NCBI GenBank assembly: GCA_005765155.1
Contig: VCCP01000003.1
Span: forward strand, 2,170,001 to 2,234,000
Reading direction: 5' to 3'
Length of the DNA: 64,000 bases
Origin: Zelopaecilomyces penicillatus
Taxonomy: Eukaryota > Ascomycota > Sordariomycetes > Hypocreales > Pseudodiploosporaceae
Shown in pieces: positions 26,928 through 39,380 of the stretch. The notes under the pieces were generated by a model. That model ran no database searches and was not told the DNA's origin. It saw only the letters and a list, made by a program, of their open reading frames with translations. A program made the position numbers and the translations under genes. How positions within the stretch are numbered: the stretch's first letter is position 1; each line of letters opens with the position of its first letter.

Positions 26928-29900
26928 TTAAATAAATAATTAAGAATATAATAAATAAATTAGATAATAAAATAAATAATTAATTATAAAGAATTATATA
27001 AGCTTAATATAATAATTAAAAGAGATAAAAGATTAAAATATTTAATCCTAGATTAAAAAAATCTTTTAATAAATTAAATATAATATATATTAAGAATAAT
27101 ATTATTTAAAGAAATATAAATCTTTTTATTAAAAGTAATTAATATAATATAATTTATTTATCCTATATTAAAACTATTTATATAAATCTTTTTAAATTAT
27201 TTTATAAAAAAGTATTATATTTATAGATTAATATAATAATAGAATAATAATATTAAACTATTAAAAGATTTATTAATATATAGATTATAATATTATAAAA
27301 GTAATTTAAATAAATAAAGTTAATATTATTAAATAATTATTTATTATAAAATATTTTAAAAAGAATTATTATTAAAATATTAATATTAAAGAATAGGCTT
27401 TAAAGTTATTTTAAATAATAAAAGCAATTAAATTTAAAATAATTAATTAATAATTAAATTAAATCTAGATTTATTTAAATAAATCCTTTAATAAGTTAAT
27501 TTTTTATTTATAATACCTTAAATATATTTATAAAAAATAATAAGCTTAATAAATAATATTTAATAAAACTAAATTATCTTTTAATATAATAATATTATAA
27601 TATTATTAATTAAATAATAAAATAAAAATTAATATATATATCTAAACAAATTAAATAATTAAATATATTATAGATAAAATAACTAATATTTTAATTAATA
27701 AAGATAATAATTATAAAATCTATAATAAATAAATTAAATCTTTATATTAGATTAAAATATATATATAGGATTTATAAAAGTAAGATTATATAATTATTTA
27801 ATAGATTAAATAAATTAAAGATTAAATAGATTTCTTTATAATAAAGAATAAATAAATCCTTAAAAATAAATAAGATATATATTTTTATATAATAGATTAA
27901 ATTAATAAAATAATTTTTATAAAGAATTAAATATAAGATTTAATAGTAATATCTATTAATAAAATAGTTAATATTATTATAAAAATAAATAAAATACTTA
28001 ATCTATCTAATATTAATAATCAATACCTAGATATTAAATATAAAATAACTATATCTATTATTAAAATAAAGATAATAAAGATATTAATATTAATATAAGA
28101 GATAAAGGTATTAAAAAGTATAAATAATAATTAAAGGCTATTAACTATTAGATAATATCTGAATTTATTATTTTTATTTTATTAAATAATTTTATTTTTT
28201 TTATTTTTATTTATAATAAAAGAACCTTTAATTTTATAAAATATTAAAAAAGGATTTTTAAAAAGATATAAAATTAAAATTAATTATTTTATTTATTAAT
28301 TTATTAAATATATTTATTATTTAAATTTAAATTTAAATATTTATAATATAATAAATAAATATTAAAATATATTCTTATTATATCTTTTTTATATAAAAAT
28401 AATTTTAAACCCCTTTTTAATTTTAAAATAATTTAAAAAGATTTTTTTAATAATATTATATTTTAATAAAGAAATAAATCTTAAAAATAATCTTATATTG
28501 ATAAAAGATTGTTTTTAAAGAAAATAATTCTTATAATAGCTATTTTAATTTTAATTAAGCTTAATAATATTAAATAATTTTTTTTTATATTTTAATTTTC
28601 TTTGATTTTATAAATCTATTTAATTTAAATATAACTTTATATCAAATTTTAATTTTAATTTTTATATTATTTTCTTTAAAAAGAAGGATTTATATAAATA
28701 AAATATTTCTTTTTAATATAAAGAAATTTAATAAAAGAAATTTTTTTTTTTTAATTTATTAAAAATTAAATAAATTATATTCTTTTATTTTTAATTTATT
28801 TTTAATTTCTTTATTTATTTAATAATTAAAAGGTATTCTTATTAAATAATAAATATTTATAATTTATTAAAGATAATAATTTAATATTTAAATTTTTTTT
28901 AAATTAATAAAATATAGTTTAAATAAAATCTTTAATTTTATTAAAAATATTAAAATATATAAAAAAGTATTTAAATTAATAAAAAAAGAAATTATAAATA
29001 TATATTAAAAAGATTTCTATTAATATCTTAAAAAGCTTTTTAAGATATAAAAAAAGTTATAAAAATATTATATTAATTAAAAATATTTTATATTTATATA
29101 AGATTAATATTATTTAAAAGGCTTATAATTATATTAAAGCTATTTTATATTAAATCTAAGCTTATTAAAACTATTTTAATAAATTAAATATAATCTTATT
29201 TTAAAAAAGAAATAACGTTATAAAAAGAAAATATAATAAATTCTAAATAATAGCTTTAATTAATATATATATATATAAGTATTATCTTTTCCTTTTAATA
29301 ATATTTATTTATAATAATTTTATTATTTATAAATTTAAGCTTTTTATATTCTTAAATATATTAAGTATTAATAATAAAATATATATTTAATTTTATTATA
29401 AAATTAATTTAATATTAAATTATTCTCTTATATTATAATCATGATAATAGTATAATCTATATATTAAATATATTATTAAGATTTTTAACTAGTATTTATT
29501 TAAATAAGATAAAGGCTTTATATAGCTATTTATTTACTTAAATTAATATATAATAAAGCTTTAAGGCTTATTTATTAATCTTTAATAGCTTATAATTAAA
29601 TTAATATAAAAATATAAAGAAAATATTATAGATTTATTTAAATATTCTATTATTTTTAAAAATGAGATTATTAAATAATTAATAAGCCTTCTTTTTCTAT
29701 AAGCTTTATTAATCTTAATTTAAGCTTTAATAAAATTAATAATATTATAAGCTTAATAATATATAATTTTAATTAATTTAAAATATAATAAAGGTTTAAT
29801 AATATATTAATAATTTATTAAATAAATTTATTTATTAATATAAAAAAGCTATTTTTATTAAAGTTATTATTATTATTAAAGATAAATATATTTAATATTT

Positions 29901-31780
29901 TATTAAAAAATTTAAATATATTATTTATCATAAAGATTATAGATTTATTTATTATTATATTATAAATAAAATCTTTTGAAAAAAATAAATTAATATATTA
30001 TTAATAAACATTATTTCTATTCTTATATTATTAATAATATACTAATTTAATATTAATAAATAAATATTAAATTAATATTATTTTATTAATTAAATCTATA
30101 TCTTCTTTATTTTAATATTTATTATTATAGTTATTTATATATAATATATATATTATAAATCTTTTATAATAATTAGCTTAATATAATATTATTATTTTAT
30201 AAAATTATATAAATTTATATAATAAAATTTTTAAAAGATATAATAATATAATAAAAGAATAATAATAAAATTAATATAATAAAAGATATAATTATAAATA
30301 AATTTAATAAATTTAAGTTTTAAAAATAATAAAATTCTAGAATAATAGAATAATAATAATAAGAAAATCTATTATAAAATAATAGATATATAATTAAAAT
30401 ACTAAGATATTACTTTTAAAAAAGAATATAATTATAATAGAATTAAATATTTAAATATTTAATTATAATATATAATCTAAAAGATTATTATTTATTAAAG
30501 TTTTAAAAGTTTTTTATATTTAAAAAATATAAATTCTTTTTTTATATTAAATATATATTATATTATTATTTAATTAATTAAAGCTATATAATCCTATTAA
30601 ATTTAATTAAATTTCTCTTAATATTTTATTATAAATATATTAAAAAGCTATAATAAAATTAATATATATAAAGATAAGATTTATATTAAAAAAAAGATTT
30701 TTATATAAACTTTTAATATAATTATTTTAATAATTTAAAAAAATTTAATATTAGAAAATTAAAGAATATATATAAAATATTAAATTTAATATAATAATAA
30801 TAATAATATTAAATTTAATATAATATTTAATATACTTTAGTTTTATATATCTTATAAAGCTATTAATAATTAATAATTAATAATATAAAGATTTTTTTTT
30901 TATTTATTTATTTAATTAAAGATATTTTTATTATATTATTTATAATATTATATAATTTAAGCTATTTATTATAATTAAATTAATTCTTAAAATTAAAACT
31001 AAAATATTATATTATAAATAATTTCTTTTAATATTAATTATTAAAATAATAAAATTAATTAAATATAATCTTATTATTATTATAATTATATTAAATTTAA
31101 TAATATATATATCTTTATTAGCTTTAATAATTAATTAACTCTTTATAAATTATATTTTAAATATAAATTATAATAATATAAAATCTTTAATTATTTTAAT
31201 TATATTAATAAATATTAAAGTTTTCTTATTATTTAGATTTAAGGATTTTAATATATTTAATTTTTTTTATATAAATAATAATAATTTAAATATATATTTT
31301 TAAATATAAATAATTTAAATTTTATATTTATATTTATTTTATATTTTTAAAATATTAATTTAATAAATTTTAATAATCTCTATAAATTTCTAAAAAAGAA
31401 CTTTAAGATTTTTAAAAATATAGAGCTTTAAAAGATTTATATATCTTTTTAATAATTTTAATATATATCTTTATAATGTTTAAATATTTATTTAATTATA
31501 TAAAATATTATATCTTTATTAAATTATTAATAAAAAGATTATATTATTATTAAAGATTATTTATAATATTTTTAATTTATTCTTTTATAATAAAAAATAA
31601 TTATATAATATTTAAGATATATATATTATAAAAACTTTATTTTCTTTATTATTTAAAGCTTAAAGATATTTAATATAAAAAAAAATTATATTTTAAAATA
31701 AAGATTATTATTTAATATCAGGCTTATATTCTGAATTTTATAATATTCTAGAGATTTTACAATTAATAAAAAGACTTTAT
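26928..31780. other. AT-rich RIP-mutated DNA, no recognisable gene
   Basis: About 4.9 kb with hardly any G or C and no open frame of note. It probably consists of old repeats, but I cannot assign them. The only recognisable part is an LTR-like block near 30430-30600 (listed separately). Composition returns to normal abruptly around 31780-31860. Confidence 0.6.
30430..30610 (+). repeat. LTR-like block shared with 36735-36930
   Basis: The segment beginning TATAATAGAATTAAATATTT aligns in the same orientation with 36735 onward, including a shared AAATATTTAAATATTTAAT run and CTATATAATCCTATT. It may be a solo or partial LTR of the G3 gypsy family. It lies left of the gene island while the related block lies right of it. 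Confidence 0.5.
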
Positions 31781-32169
31781 ATCTTAATTAACTGCGTAAG
31801 TATAATATATATAGACCTTTATTAATAAGTAATTATATAAATATAAACGATAATAAATTAAAAATCTACCCGCTTTACTAATATACCTGCCTTACTAGTA
31901 AGCACCACCTTTAATAGTAAGAGAGTGAGTGGGTAATAAAAACCAGAAAAGTCGAGTGTAGCACGATTATATCCAAATACTAATCAGTTTTTGGATAATC
32001 GGGAAAATCACGTGCTGTGTGGGTTTCAGTCACTGGGGCCAATGACGATAGCTATTATCAGCTCTTCGTTAACCCGCGTTAATACGATTCCAGGCTATCG
32101 TCATCTCAGCGCACAGAGGCTGCATCCCATCTATCAACTTGATACTGTAGCAACAGCGAACCTCTCGGC
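31780..32169 (+). promoter_or_regulatory. upstream region of the V-ATPase subunit c gene
   Basis: Composition becomes normal here. Visible sites are a palindromic CACGTG (32009-32014, bHLH-type core), a CCAAT box (32039-32043), and an adjacent TGACG (32043-32047, CRE half site). There is also an imperfect inverted repeat, CGATTATATCCAAA (31964-31977) against TTTTTGGATAATCG (31988-32001). All lie 120-210 bp before the ATG at 32170, a plausible promoter distance. None of these has been shown to be functional. Confidence 0.5.
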
Positions 32170-32944
32170 ATGGATTCGGAGCTCGCTCCCAAATTTGCCC
32201 CCTTCATTGGCATGGTAGGTTCTCACGTGTCGTAATATTCACTTCAGCGGTTACTGACGCGCTCTGGATTAGGGTGGCATTGCAGCAGCAATGATTTTTG
32301 GATGTATGACCACCGCTTTCTCTCTATGCGGATAGAGCACACATTCCCCAATTCTCGGACATATGTTTACTCGATATCTAGCAATCGGTGCCGCATATGG
32401 TACGGCGAAGTCTGGAATTGGAATTGCTGGAGTAGGAACCTTTCGTCCAGATCTCATCATGAAAGTAAGTAATCCACACTCACATTGACATGGACACACG
32501 ACCAACAATAACATAGTGTCTCATCCCCGTTATTATGTCTGGTATTCTGGCCGTCTATTCGCTCGTCATTGCTGTTCTTATTGCGGAAGACCTGGCTGCC
32601 CCATCGACCAAAAGTTATAGTTTATTCACGTAGGCTGCAGAGGGTACACCCCCTTCGGACGTGATAACTAACTTTTCTTAGTGGTTTTATGCACCTCGGA
32701 TGCGGTGTTTCAGTCGGGCTGACTGGTCTCGCAGCCGGTTATTGCATCGGAATTGTTGGTGATACAGGCGTGCGCGCTTATATGGCACAGTCGAGGATCT
32801 TTGTCGGTATGGTTTTAATCCTAATTTTTGGGGAAGTTCTGGGACTGTATGGGTAAGCAACATATACTCTATACTTCAGAGCATAACACTGGCTAATCGA
32901 TCAGTAGGTTAATCGTCGCTCTTCTTCTAAACACAAAGAGCTAA
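32170..32944 (+). CDS. vma-3: V-type H+-ATPase proteolipid subunit c (16 kDa), six exons, apparently intact
   Basis: Exons 32170-32214, 32273-32303, 32382-32464, 32517-32629, 32682-32852 and 32908-32944 join to 480 nt, 159 residues plus stop. All five introns (52-78 nt) are GT-AG, with CTAAC at the branch position of intron 4. The protein begins MDSELAPKFAPF and has four hydrophobic segments. It contains the family signatures GAAYGTAKSGIGIAGVGTFR (res. 28-47) and IPVIMSG (56-62). LILIFGEVLGLYGLIVALLL follows in the last helix. Glu142 there is the proton-carrying carboxylate of the rotating c-ring in the V0 sector of the vacuolar/endosomal ATPase. The length is normal for fungal VMA3. VMA3 fits better than VMA11 (c') because of the GLTGLAAGYCIGIVGDTGVR segment. 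There is no sign of RIP damage, although heavily mutated DNA surrounds it. It could be the main gene or a paralogue. Confidence 0.93.
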
Positions 32945-33520
32945 AGTCACAGTTAAGAACCAGCTGTGAATATCACCAATATCAACGGACATTGTGGAAC
33001 TAGATCGCCTTTCTTTCATCGGACATTGAGGGTATTACTTATGAGAAGCCGCAGCACGCACGTCCAGTTTTTGCAGATTTGTTGGAATATTCGATACGCG
33101 CCGCATATGTGACTTGTAACCCTTATTCAGGTTGTCTGCCACAAATGAATGTGTCTTTCCTACATCCAAAAGCCACAAGATTAGAGGCATGGGTTTGAAG
33201 GGCGTTGGGGGGCTTCGGACTGCTCTGTCTTGAACGAAGTTTTGAGTGGAGATGTGACATTTCTAATGGAAAGCATTATATCATATCAACGAAAGAGAGA
33301 ATTCCCAAGCCCAAGCAAGGGTTATGGGTCCATTTTAAAACGATAGCGCAGAATTTACCCGTCACAAGAGAACAAGTGATTGGCGCTATGAAGAGTATGA
33401 AAGTTAAAAAAACAAAGCAACATGACAACTTGCACCGATAATTCGGTATAACATAGTAGCGCCAGTATAAACTAACCAGAGGCATCATGCAAGTATGCAG
33501 AATATTACGTGCTGACCATC
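32945..33520. other. intergenic region between two convergent genes
   Basis: 576 bp of normal composition between the stop codons of the V-ATPase subunit gene (plus) and the conserved hypothetical gene (minus). It most likely holds both 3' UTRs and the polyadenylation signals. Open frames of about 80 codons occur on both strands, but they overlap each other, lack splice support and resemble nothing I recognise. Confidence 0.6.
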
Positions 33521-34361
33521 TCACAACAGCCCAAGGCCAATCCGTCGACGCAGTTTCTTGCGTTGCCCATGATCAACATCTCGATGGTGTCTTGCCCAGG
33601 TTCTCTCGCGCTCGTCCCATGTTCTCATTTGGGCTGAAGTATTGTTAGTGGCAGTGGATTCAAGGGTTCAAACCAGGATACCAACTTAATAACCAGTCCC
33701 ATTGTCTATCCTCTCTTTGAAGCAGGTCTTCGCCGGTCTCGCGACTTAGTCGTTCGCGGCGTGCCTCCGCGGCAGCTTGCTCTCCAACTAGGTAAGGATC
33801 CTCTAAGGGGCGCGCATCCGTGTTGATGCGCCCGCCTTGTCTTACAGTCGACTGGTCTTGAACACTTACGACGTTATGTCTTGATGGCTGGTCCAGAATT
33901 CGGTTCCTTCCATCGATGACTCTCCTCTCTGCCACTTTACGGTAGTGACGTGCTGCCGGTGCGTTTGCTGTCGACCAGGTTGGAAGATTGAAGCTGTGTA
34001 GGTTTGGGGAGTTTTGGGAGGAAACTGGCGGGATAGGTGGGAGTCCAAGGTTCTGGCGCCGCGGTTCTAGTATTGCTGAGCGACCTAATCTAGGTGCTAC
34101 TGGAGTGTAGGCAGGGGTGGAGTCGGAATACTGGGCCGTGGAATGATATGATGGGGTGTTGGAGACTATGCAGTGTTAGAATGGGCAGGGGTGCTATCAG
34201 TTCGTATCATCAGTTCCAATGGAAACTGTTCCGCCGGGCAATGCGGTTGCTATGATACTTTTCATTTGACCGGACTCACGGTATGAAGGAGCGGTTGAGC
34301 GAATCGATGCCGTCTCAAAGTCCTCTGCGCTATAGCGCGGTGCCGAAATTGGTCCTGTCAT
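33521..34361 (-). CDS. conserved fungal protein of unknown function, three exons
   Basis: Minus-strand exons 34361-34280, 34165-33686 and 33633-33521 join to 675 nt, 224 residues. Introns are 114 nt (GTGAGT donor, CTAAC branch site close to the acceptor) and 52 nt (GTTGGT donor, CTAAC branch site). Phases fit exactly at both junctions. The protein starts MTGPISAPRYSAEDFETAS. It has a Ser/Thr/Pro/Tyr-rich, probably disordered N-terminal half with SYHSTAQYSDSTPAYTP-type repeats. The charged C-terminal part begins RPLEDPYLVGEQAAAEARRE near residue 146, continues REDRQWDWLL, and ends in a basic KKLRRRIGLG tail. From memory this matches a family of ascomycete hypothetical proteins of 200-250 residues with no assigned role. 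Without the second intron the frame would end early and lose the conserved tail, which supports the splice. No signal peptide or membrane segment is seen. Confidence 0.8.
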
Positions 34362-35215
34362 GTTGATAGAGAAGAGGAAAGCCTGGATGCAGTAATACTA
34401 GGTAGGATGGAAGACGCGGCATATAGTCAGTCCTTCTTTTGAAAAGGAACAGAGCGTCGTAGCATATGGGTTCCCTTGTAGAAGGGCAAAATAATGGCGG
34501 TAGGCTGTAGGCAATGAAACTGCTAGATCAGCCGCGTAGGAGGGGCAAGGTGCTCAATCAACAGGCTTATCAATCTACTTCGTTATGCCAGAGAATATGC
34601 AGTAGTGTTAATGATATGCGTGGAAACGGTAGACATACAAAGGAAGGGAGGGGTTGGGTGTCCAAGGATGGGAGGCGAATAGATGGGAAGAAGAGCTCCA
34701 CCGAGATTTCCGCCATGCACTCTCCAATAACTCTCTGTGTCGCAGTGGCTGGTCGGTCACATTTGTCATTGTTAAATAAAAGATACAATGAAATCACGGG
34801 CTTTATATCCGTACTTGGTTGAGCACAAGTCACGGTAGCTTGGAATGAGGAAACACTAACATTACATCAACTTCGGTAGAAGACATCTGCTAAACCCGAA
34901 CTGGTTACGGATGCGAAAAATCGTTCATGTGTTGGAAGAAACCTGCAATCCAACATCACGCAGTGCAGACCAGCCAGGCCAGGCTTGTAGATCCTATGGC
35001 TTTATTAACTATAGCAGTAGTACTAAAATACAATGCGATGCATCATCGTTCCTCGAATAAGTATCCACTAATTAGGAGCTCTGCATAAAAGTGGACAATC
35101 TAGCTTTTGATATCATACTTTTTAAAGGCTTTCAACGAATATCACATGGAAAAGTCTAGTATATTGAAGCGGGGTAAGCTGGTCATGTGTCCATTCAGCT
35201 TGTATAATATAGAAA
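34362..35215 (-). promoter_or_regulatory. upstream region of the conserved hypothetical gene
   Basis: About 850 bp of normal composition before the minus-strand start codon at 34361. It presumably contains the 5' UTR and promoter. I see no TATA box or other convincing element. Open frames of about 100 codons on both strands (for example 34514-34822 plus) overlap each other and look like chance. The right end of the island is sharp, at about 35215-35230. Confidence 0.5.
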
Positions 35216-35599
35216 GCGGGTTATATAATATATTAGTTTATAAAGATTTATAATAGGCTGAAAGAAGTATAAGAGATATATTTAAGCCTTGAATATAAAA
35301 AGGAGAAAGGCTAAAAGCTAATTATATAAAAAGAGTTTTATAATAGATTTATTTATATAATTATAATATAATTAAATAAGTATTATTATTTATATTAGAA
35401 TTAGGTTATATATAGCTCTTTTTATATATATACTTTTTTATCTTATATTTATATACTTAAATTATATTATAAAGTATTAATACTTTAAAGTATATTATAA
35501 AATTATATATATCTTATAATAGCTTAATTATAATTATATCTTTATATTTTAATTATAATATTAAAACTTTATATTTATATAATATAATTATATAATATA

Positions 35600-35635
<36 letters not shown>

Positions 35636-36734
35636 TTTAATCTTTAGAAATTATTTAAATTTCTTTAATTTATTTATTATAATAATAAAGCTATTATTTA
35701 TAAATAATTATTATATAATTAATAACTTTTTAATAATATTATTATTAAAAGTATTATTACTTATATATTTATATATAATTAAATTAAAAACGTCTTTTAT
35801 AGGCTTAACTCTTTAATAAACTTTTACTAAATAATTTAATTATTTATTTAAAATTATAGCTTTAATAATTATTATATTAAATTAAAAATAGATTTCTTAT
35901 ATTATTTTAAAAGATATTATATATTTATATACAATCTAATTATATATTTAATTCTTTATTATTATAAAAATAATAATATAAGCTAAAACTTATTTTTATA
36001 TAATAATATAATTTATTTATTTAATTATAAAATAAATAATATTAAAAGATTATTAAGCTTTATTAATAATAATTTCTTAATTTAATAAGATATTATAAAT
36101 AAATAATTTATAATATTATATTTATTATATTATTATAATAAATTTAAAATAATTATATAATTTTCTTTATACTTTAAGATTTTATAAAAATAATTTTTTA
36201 AGAATTTTAAAATAAATAATATATTTAAATTTAATTATTTTATATTTTATATTTTTTAATTATTAATATTATAAATCAAAAATCCTTTATAAATTATAAT
36301 TTTTAATTTTAATAATATAAAAAAGGAAATTTATTTTATTTAATTTTATTAATAATTTATAATTTTATTATTAATTAAATATTAAGATAATATTTATTAT
36401 TTTTATAAATTAAATAAATAATTAAATATAAAGCTTTTAATTTAATATTATTAAATTATAAATAATAATCTTATATATTTTTCTATAAAATTAATATAAA
36501 AATTAAAATTAAAATATAATAAAAAGATATAATAATTTTATTATTTTTAATAATAATAATTTATAATTAATATTAATAATAGCTTTTTAAATTTAAATAA
36601 TTTAAGATTTTTAAAATTTAATTTATTATTTAATTAGATTAAAATAATATTTAAAGAAATTTTATTTAATATATAATATAAAAGATATATTATATCTCTT
36701 TTTTTAAAAATTAATTCTTTTAATCTTTATTAAT
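35216..36734. other. AT-rich RIP-mutated DNA with a G1-like fragment
   Basis: No gene is visible. The stretch 36590-36734 aligns in the same orientation with about 880-1030 of G1 (minus-strand gypsy pol tail), so at least this end is a fragment of the G1/G2 family into which G3 inserted. The rest is unassigned. Confidence 0.6.
35599..35634 (+). repeat. (ATT)n microsatellite
   Basis: About eleven to twelve tandem ATT/TTA units within RIP-mutated sequence. Confidence 0.9.
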
Positions 36735-38105
36735 TATAATAAGATTAAATATTTAAATATTTAATTATAATATATAATTTAAAAGATTATTAATTATTAA
36801 GGCTTTAATAGCCTTTTATATTTAAAAAATATAAAGAAAAAATAATTTAGCTTAAATATAAATCTTATTATTAATTAATTAATTAATTCTATATAATCCT
36901 ATTTAATTATAATTAAAATTCTTTTATAATTCTTATATTTTTATTTATAATTATTTAAGATTAATAATAGCTTTTATTTATTTTATTATTAAAAGATTAT
37001 CTTTATTATTAAAGATTTTATTAAATCTTATAATTTATTAAAGATTTAAAATTTTAAATTAATAAACTTTAATTAATCCTTTATAAGAATTTATAAGAAT
37101 TTAAAATAAAATAATAATATTTTTAATTAAAATTATAAAGATTAAAAAGATTAATATTCTTTAGCTTTATATTTAAATAATTTAAGATCTTAATATCTGT
37201 ATTATAAATATTTTATTAAAAAAAGAATTATAATCTAATTAAAATTATAATAATTTAAAAAAGATTTAATTAAAAGGATTAAAGATTATTAAGATTATTA
37301 AATTATAATATTATAAAAGTAATAATAATAAAAAGAAATAAATTAATAATCTTATTTAAGCCTTTTAAATAAGCTTTAAATATTTAAAAAAAAAATATTA
37401 AATTATTTTAATCTTAAAAAATATAAATATAAATATAAATACTTTTAATTAAATAAAATATAAAGTTATATTAAAATTAAAAAAAAAACTAAAAAATTAA
37501 TTAAGAATATTTTTTAAAATAAAATAAAACTTATTTAAAATACTTTATTAATTAAATAATTAAGATCTATAATACCTTTAGAAAAGCTTAATAATATAAT
37601 TCTTAATTCTTTATAAAGTTTTATTTATATTTATTTATTTTAAAAGCTTATCTTATAAAAATAATTAAAAAGATATTAATTATATAATAATTTATTAAGC
37701 TTAAATTAGAATTATAAAAATATATCTATCTTTATAAAAAAGCCTTTTTTAAGAATTAAAATAAAATAATATAGAAAATAAAAAGATTTTAATATTATTT
37801 AAAAATCTAAAATAAAAAGAAATTAAAATCTATAAAAAAGATTAAATAAATAATAAAAATAAAGCCTTAAATAATAAGCTAAAAAGGTATTTTTTTTAAG
37901 ATTATAAGATAAATAAAACTATAATAAAAATTAATTAAATTAAATTAATATATAATTAATAATGATTTTATATTAAAAGGATTTATATTAAGATTAAAAA
38001 GCTTATAAGAATAATAAAAATAATGATTTTTATAAAAGAAATAATAAAAAAAATAATTAAGAAAATAAAAAATATAATTAAATAAATTATCTTATCATTA
38101 TAATC

Positions 38106-38147
38106 TATTATATATATAATAAAAAATACTATCTTATATTAGATTAT
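38106..38147 (+). pseudogene. gag zinc-knuckle relic of G3
   Basis: The frame reads Y-Y-I-Y-N-K-K-Y-Y-L-I-L-D-Y. The four ligand positions of CX2CX4HX4C (1, 4, 9, 14) are all Tyr, the result expected when TGY and CAY codons suffer RIP. It precedes the RT relic by about 0.9 kb, the right place for the gag/pol junction. Confidence 0.72.
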
Positions 38148-39009
38148 CTTAATTAAATTATTAATATTATTAAAATAAAAGATAATATTAAAATAAAATA
38201 AAAATAATTAATTAAAATAAATTCTTAAATTTAATTAAAAAGATTATTATTAAAATAATAATTTATTTTTATATATTAATAATAATAAAAAGATAAATAT
38301 TAATGAAAATATATATAAATCTAGATATATATATTAAATTAAATCTTATTAATAAAGTATTTATTAAAGTAAATAAATTATAATAAATATTAATAAAAGA
38401 TTTATTAAAGCTTTAAATAATATATAAATTAGGAATTTAAGTTTTTAATATATAAAAAATCTTATTTATTATTATAGATTTAAGTAGAATTAAATAAAGT
38501 TTTATTTAAATATATCTTAATATTAATTAAGATTTAAAAGTAAAGGATACTTTAATATTATTAAAGTTAACTTATTTATAAGATCTTTAAATTTACTTAA
38601 GTATTTATAATAAATATTAATAATTTAATTAAAAATAAAAAAATAAAAAAATATTATAATTCTATAAATTTATATAAATCTATTAAAATAAAATAATAAT
38701 CTTTTTAATTAAATTATTAATATTTATTATTATTAATAAATAAAGATTAAATAAAAAAAATAAAAAAAATAAAAAAAATAAAATAATTATTTTAAAAATT
38801 ATAAAATTATCTAGATATATTTTGAAATAAATTAAATAAATATATTATTATCTTAAAAAGCTATAAATTATATAATTAATCTATTTTTAGATATTATCTT
38901 TTTATATAATATAATCTATCTTTTATTATAAAAGAAATTAAAAGAGTTTTATATTTATTTAAATAAGAATCTAAAAAGATATAAATTTATTTATTTAAGA
39001 GTTTAATAT

Positions 39010-39380
39010 AAATAATAATTTTATTTATTTTAAAAAAGAATAAATCTTTATGATTATATATAAATTATTAAGGTTTTAATAGGATTTTAAAACAAATTAT
39101 TATTTATTATCTTTTATTTTAAAGATTCTTAATTAAATTATAAATATAAAGTTCTTTATTAAAATTAATATAAAGAATATATATTATTAGATTTAAATTA
39201 AAAAAGCTAATAAATAAAAGATAATAATTTAAATCTATTATAATTATTATAAATATTTAATAATACTCTTTAAATTAATTAATATTTTAATAATACTTTA
39301 ATATTATATTTATTAAGCTTTAAAAGAATTAATTAATATAATATATATTATTTATTTAAATAATATTCTAATCTTTTTTA
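39010..39380 (+). pseudogene. reverse transcriptase relic of G3
   Basis: Y-L-N-N-I-L-I at 39353-39373 replaces the gypsy YLDDILI active site. Upstream F-I-Y-F-K-K and Y-K-L-L correspond to the FVKKKDG and DYRxLN blocks. Several in-frame TAA/TAG codons are present. Confidence 0.75.

Noticed and set aside
1..31780. Extreme A+T content as a sign of mitochondrial or plasmid DNA
   Set aside because: Paired LTRs with target duplications, RIP-type differences between copies and a spliced nuclear V-ATPase gene show nuclear chromosomal DNA.
31991..32218. 75-codon plus-strand open frame
   Set aside because: It overlaps the promoter and first exon of the V-ATPase gene in another frame, and its product resembles nothing. 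The spliced gene explains the region better.
32269..32514. 81-codon minus-strand open frame
   Set aside because: Antisense shadow of exons 2-3 and introns of the V-ATPase subunit gene.
33205..33441. 78-codon plus-strand open frame and overlapping 82-codon minus-strand frame (33276-33524)
   Set aside because: Both lie in the 3' intergenic space and overlap each other. There is no recognisable domain, splice sites or codon pattern.
33866..34048. 60-codon minus-strand open frame
   Set aside because: Out of frame with exon 2 of the conserved hypothetical gene, which has consistent phases and a conserved C-terminal part.
34514..34822. 102-codon plus-strand frame and antisense 87-codon frame (34570-34833)
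   Set aside because: They overlap each other upstream of a minus-strand gene, and the composition is not protein-like. More likely 5' UTR/promoter sequence.
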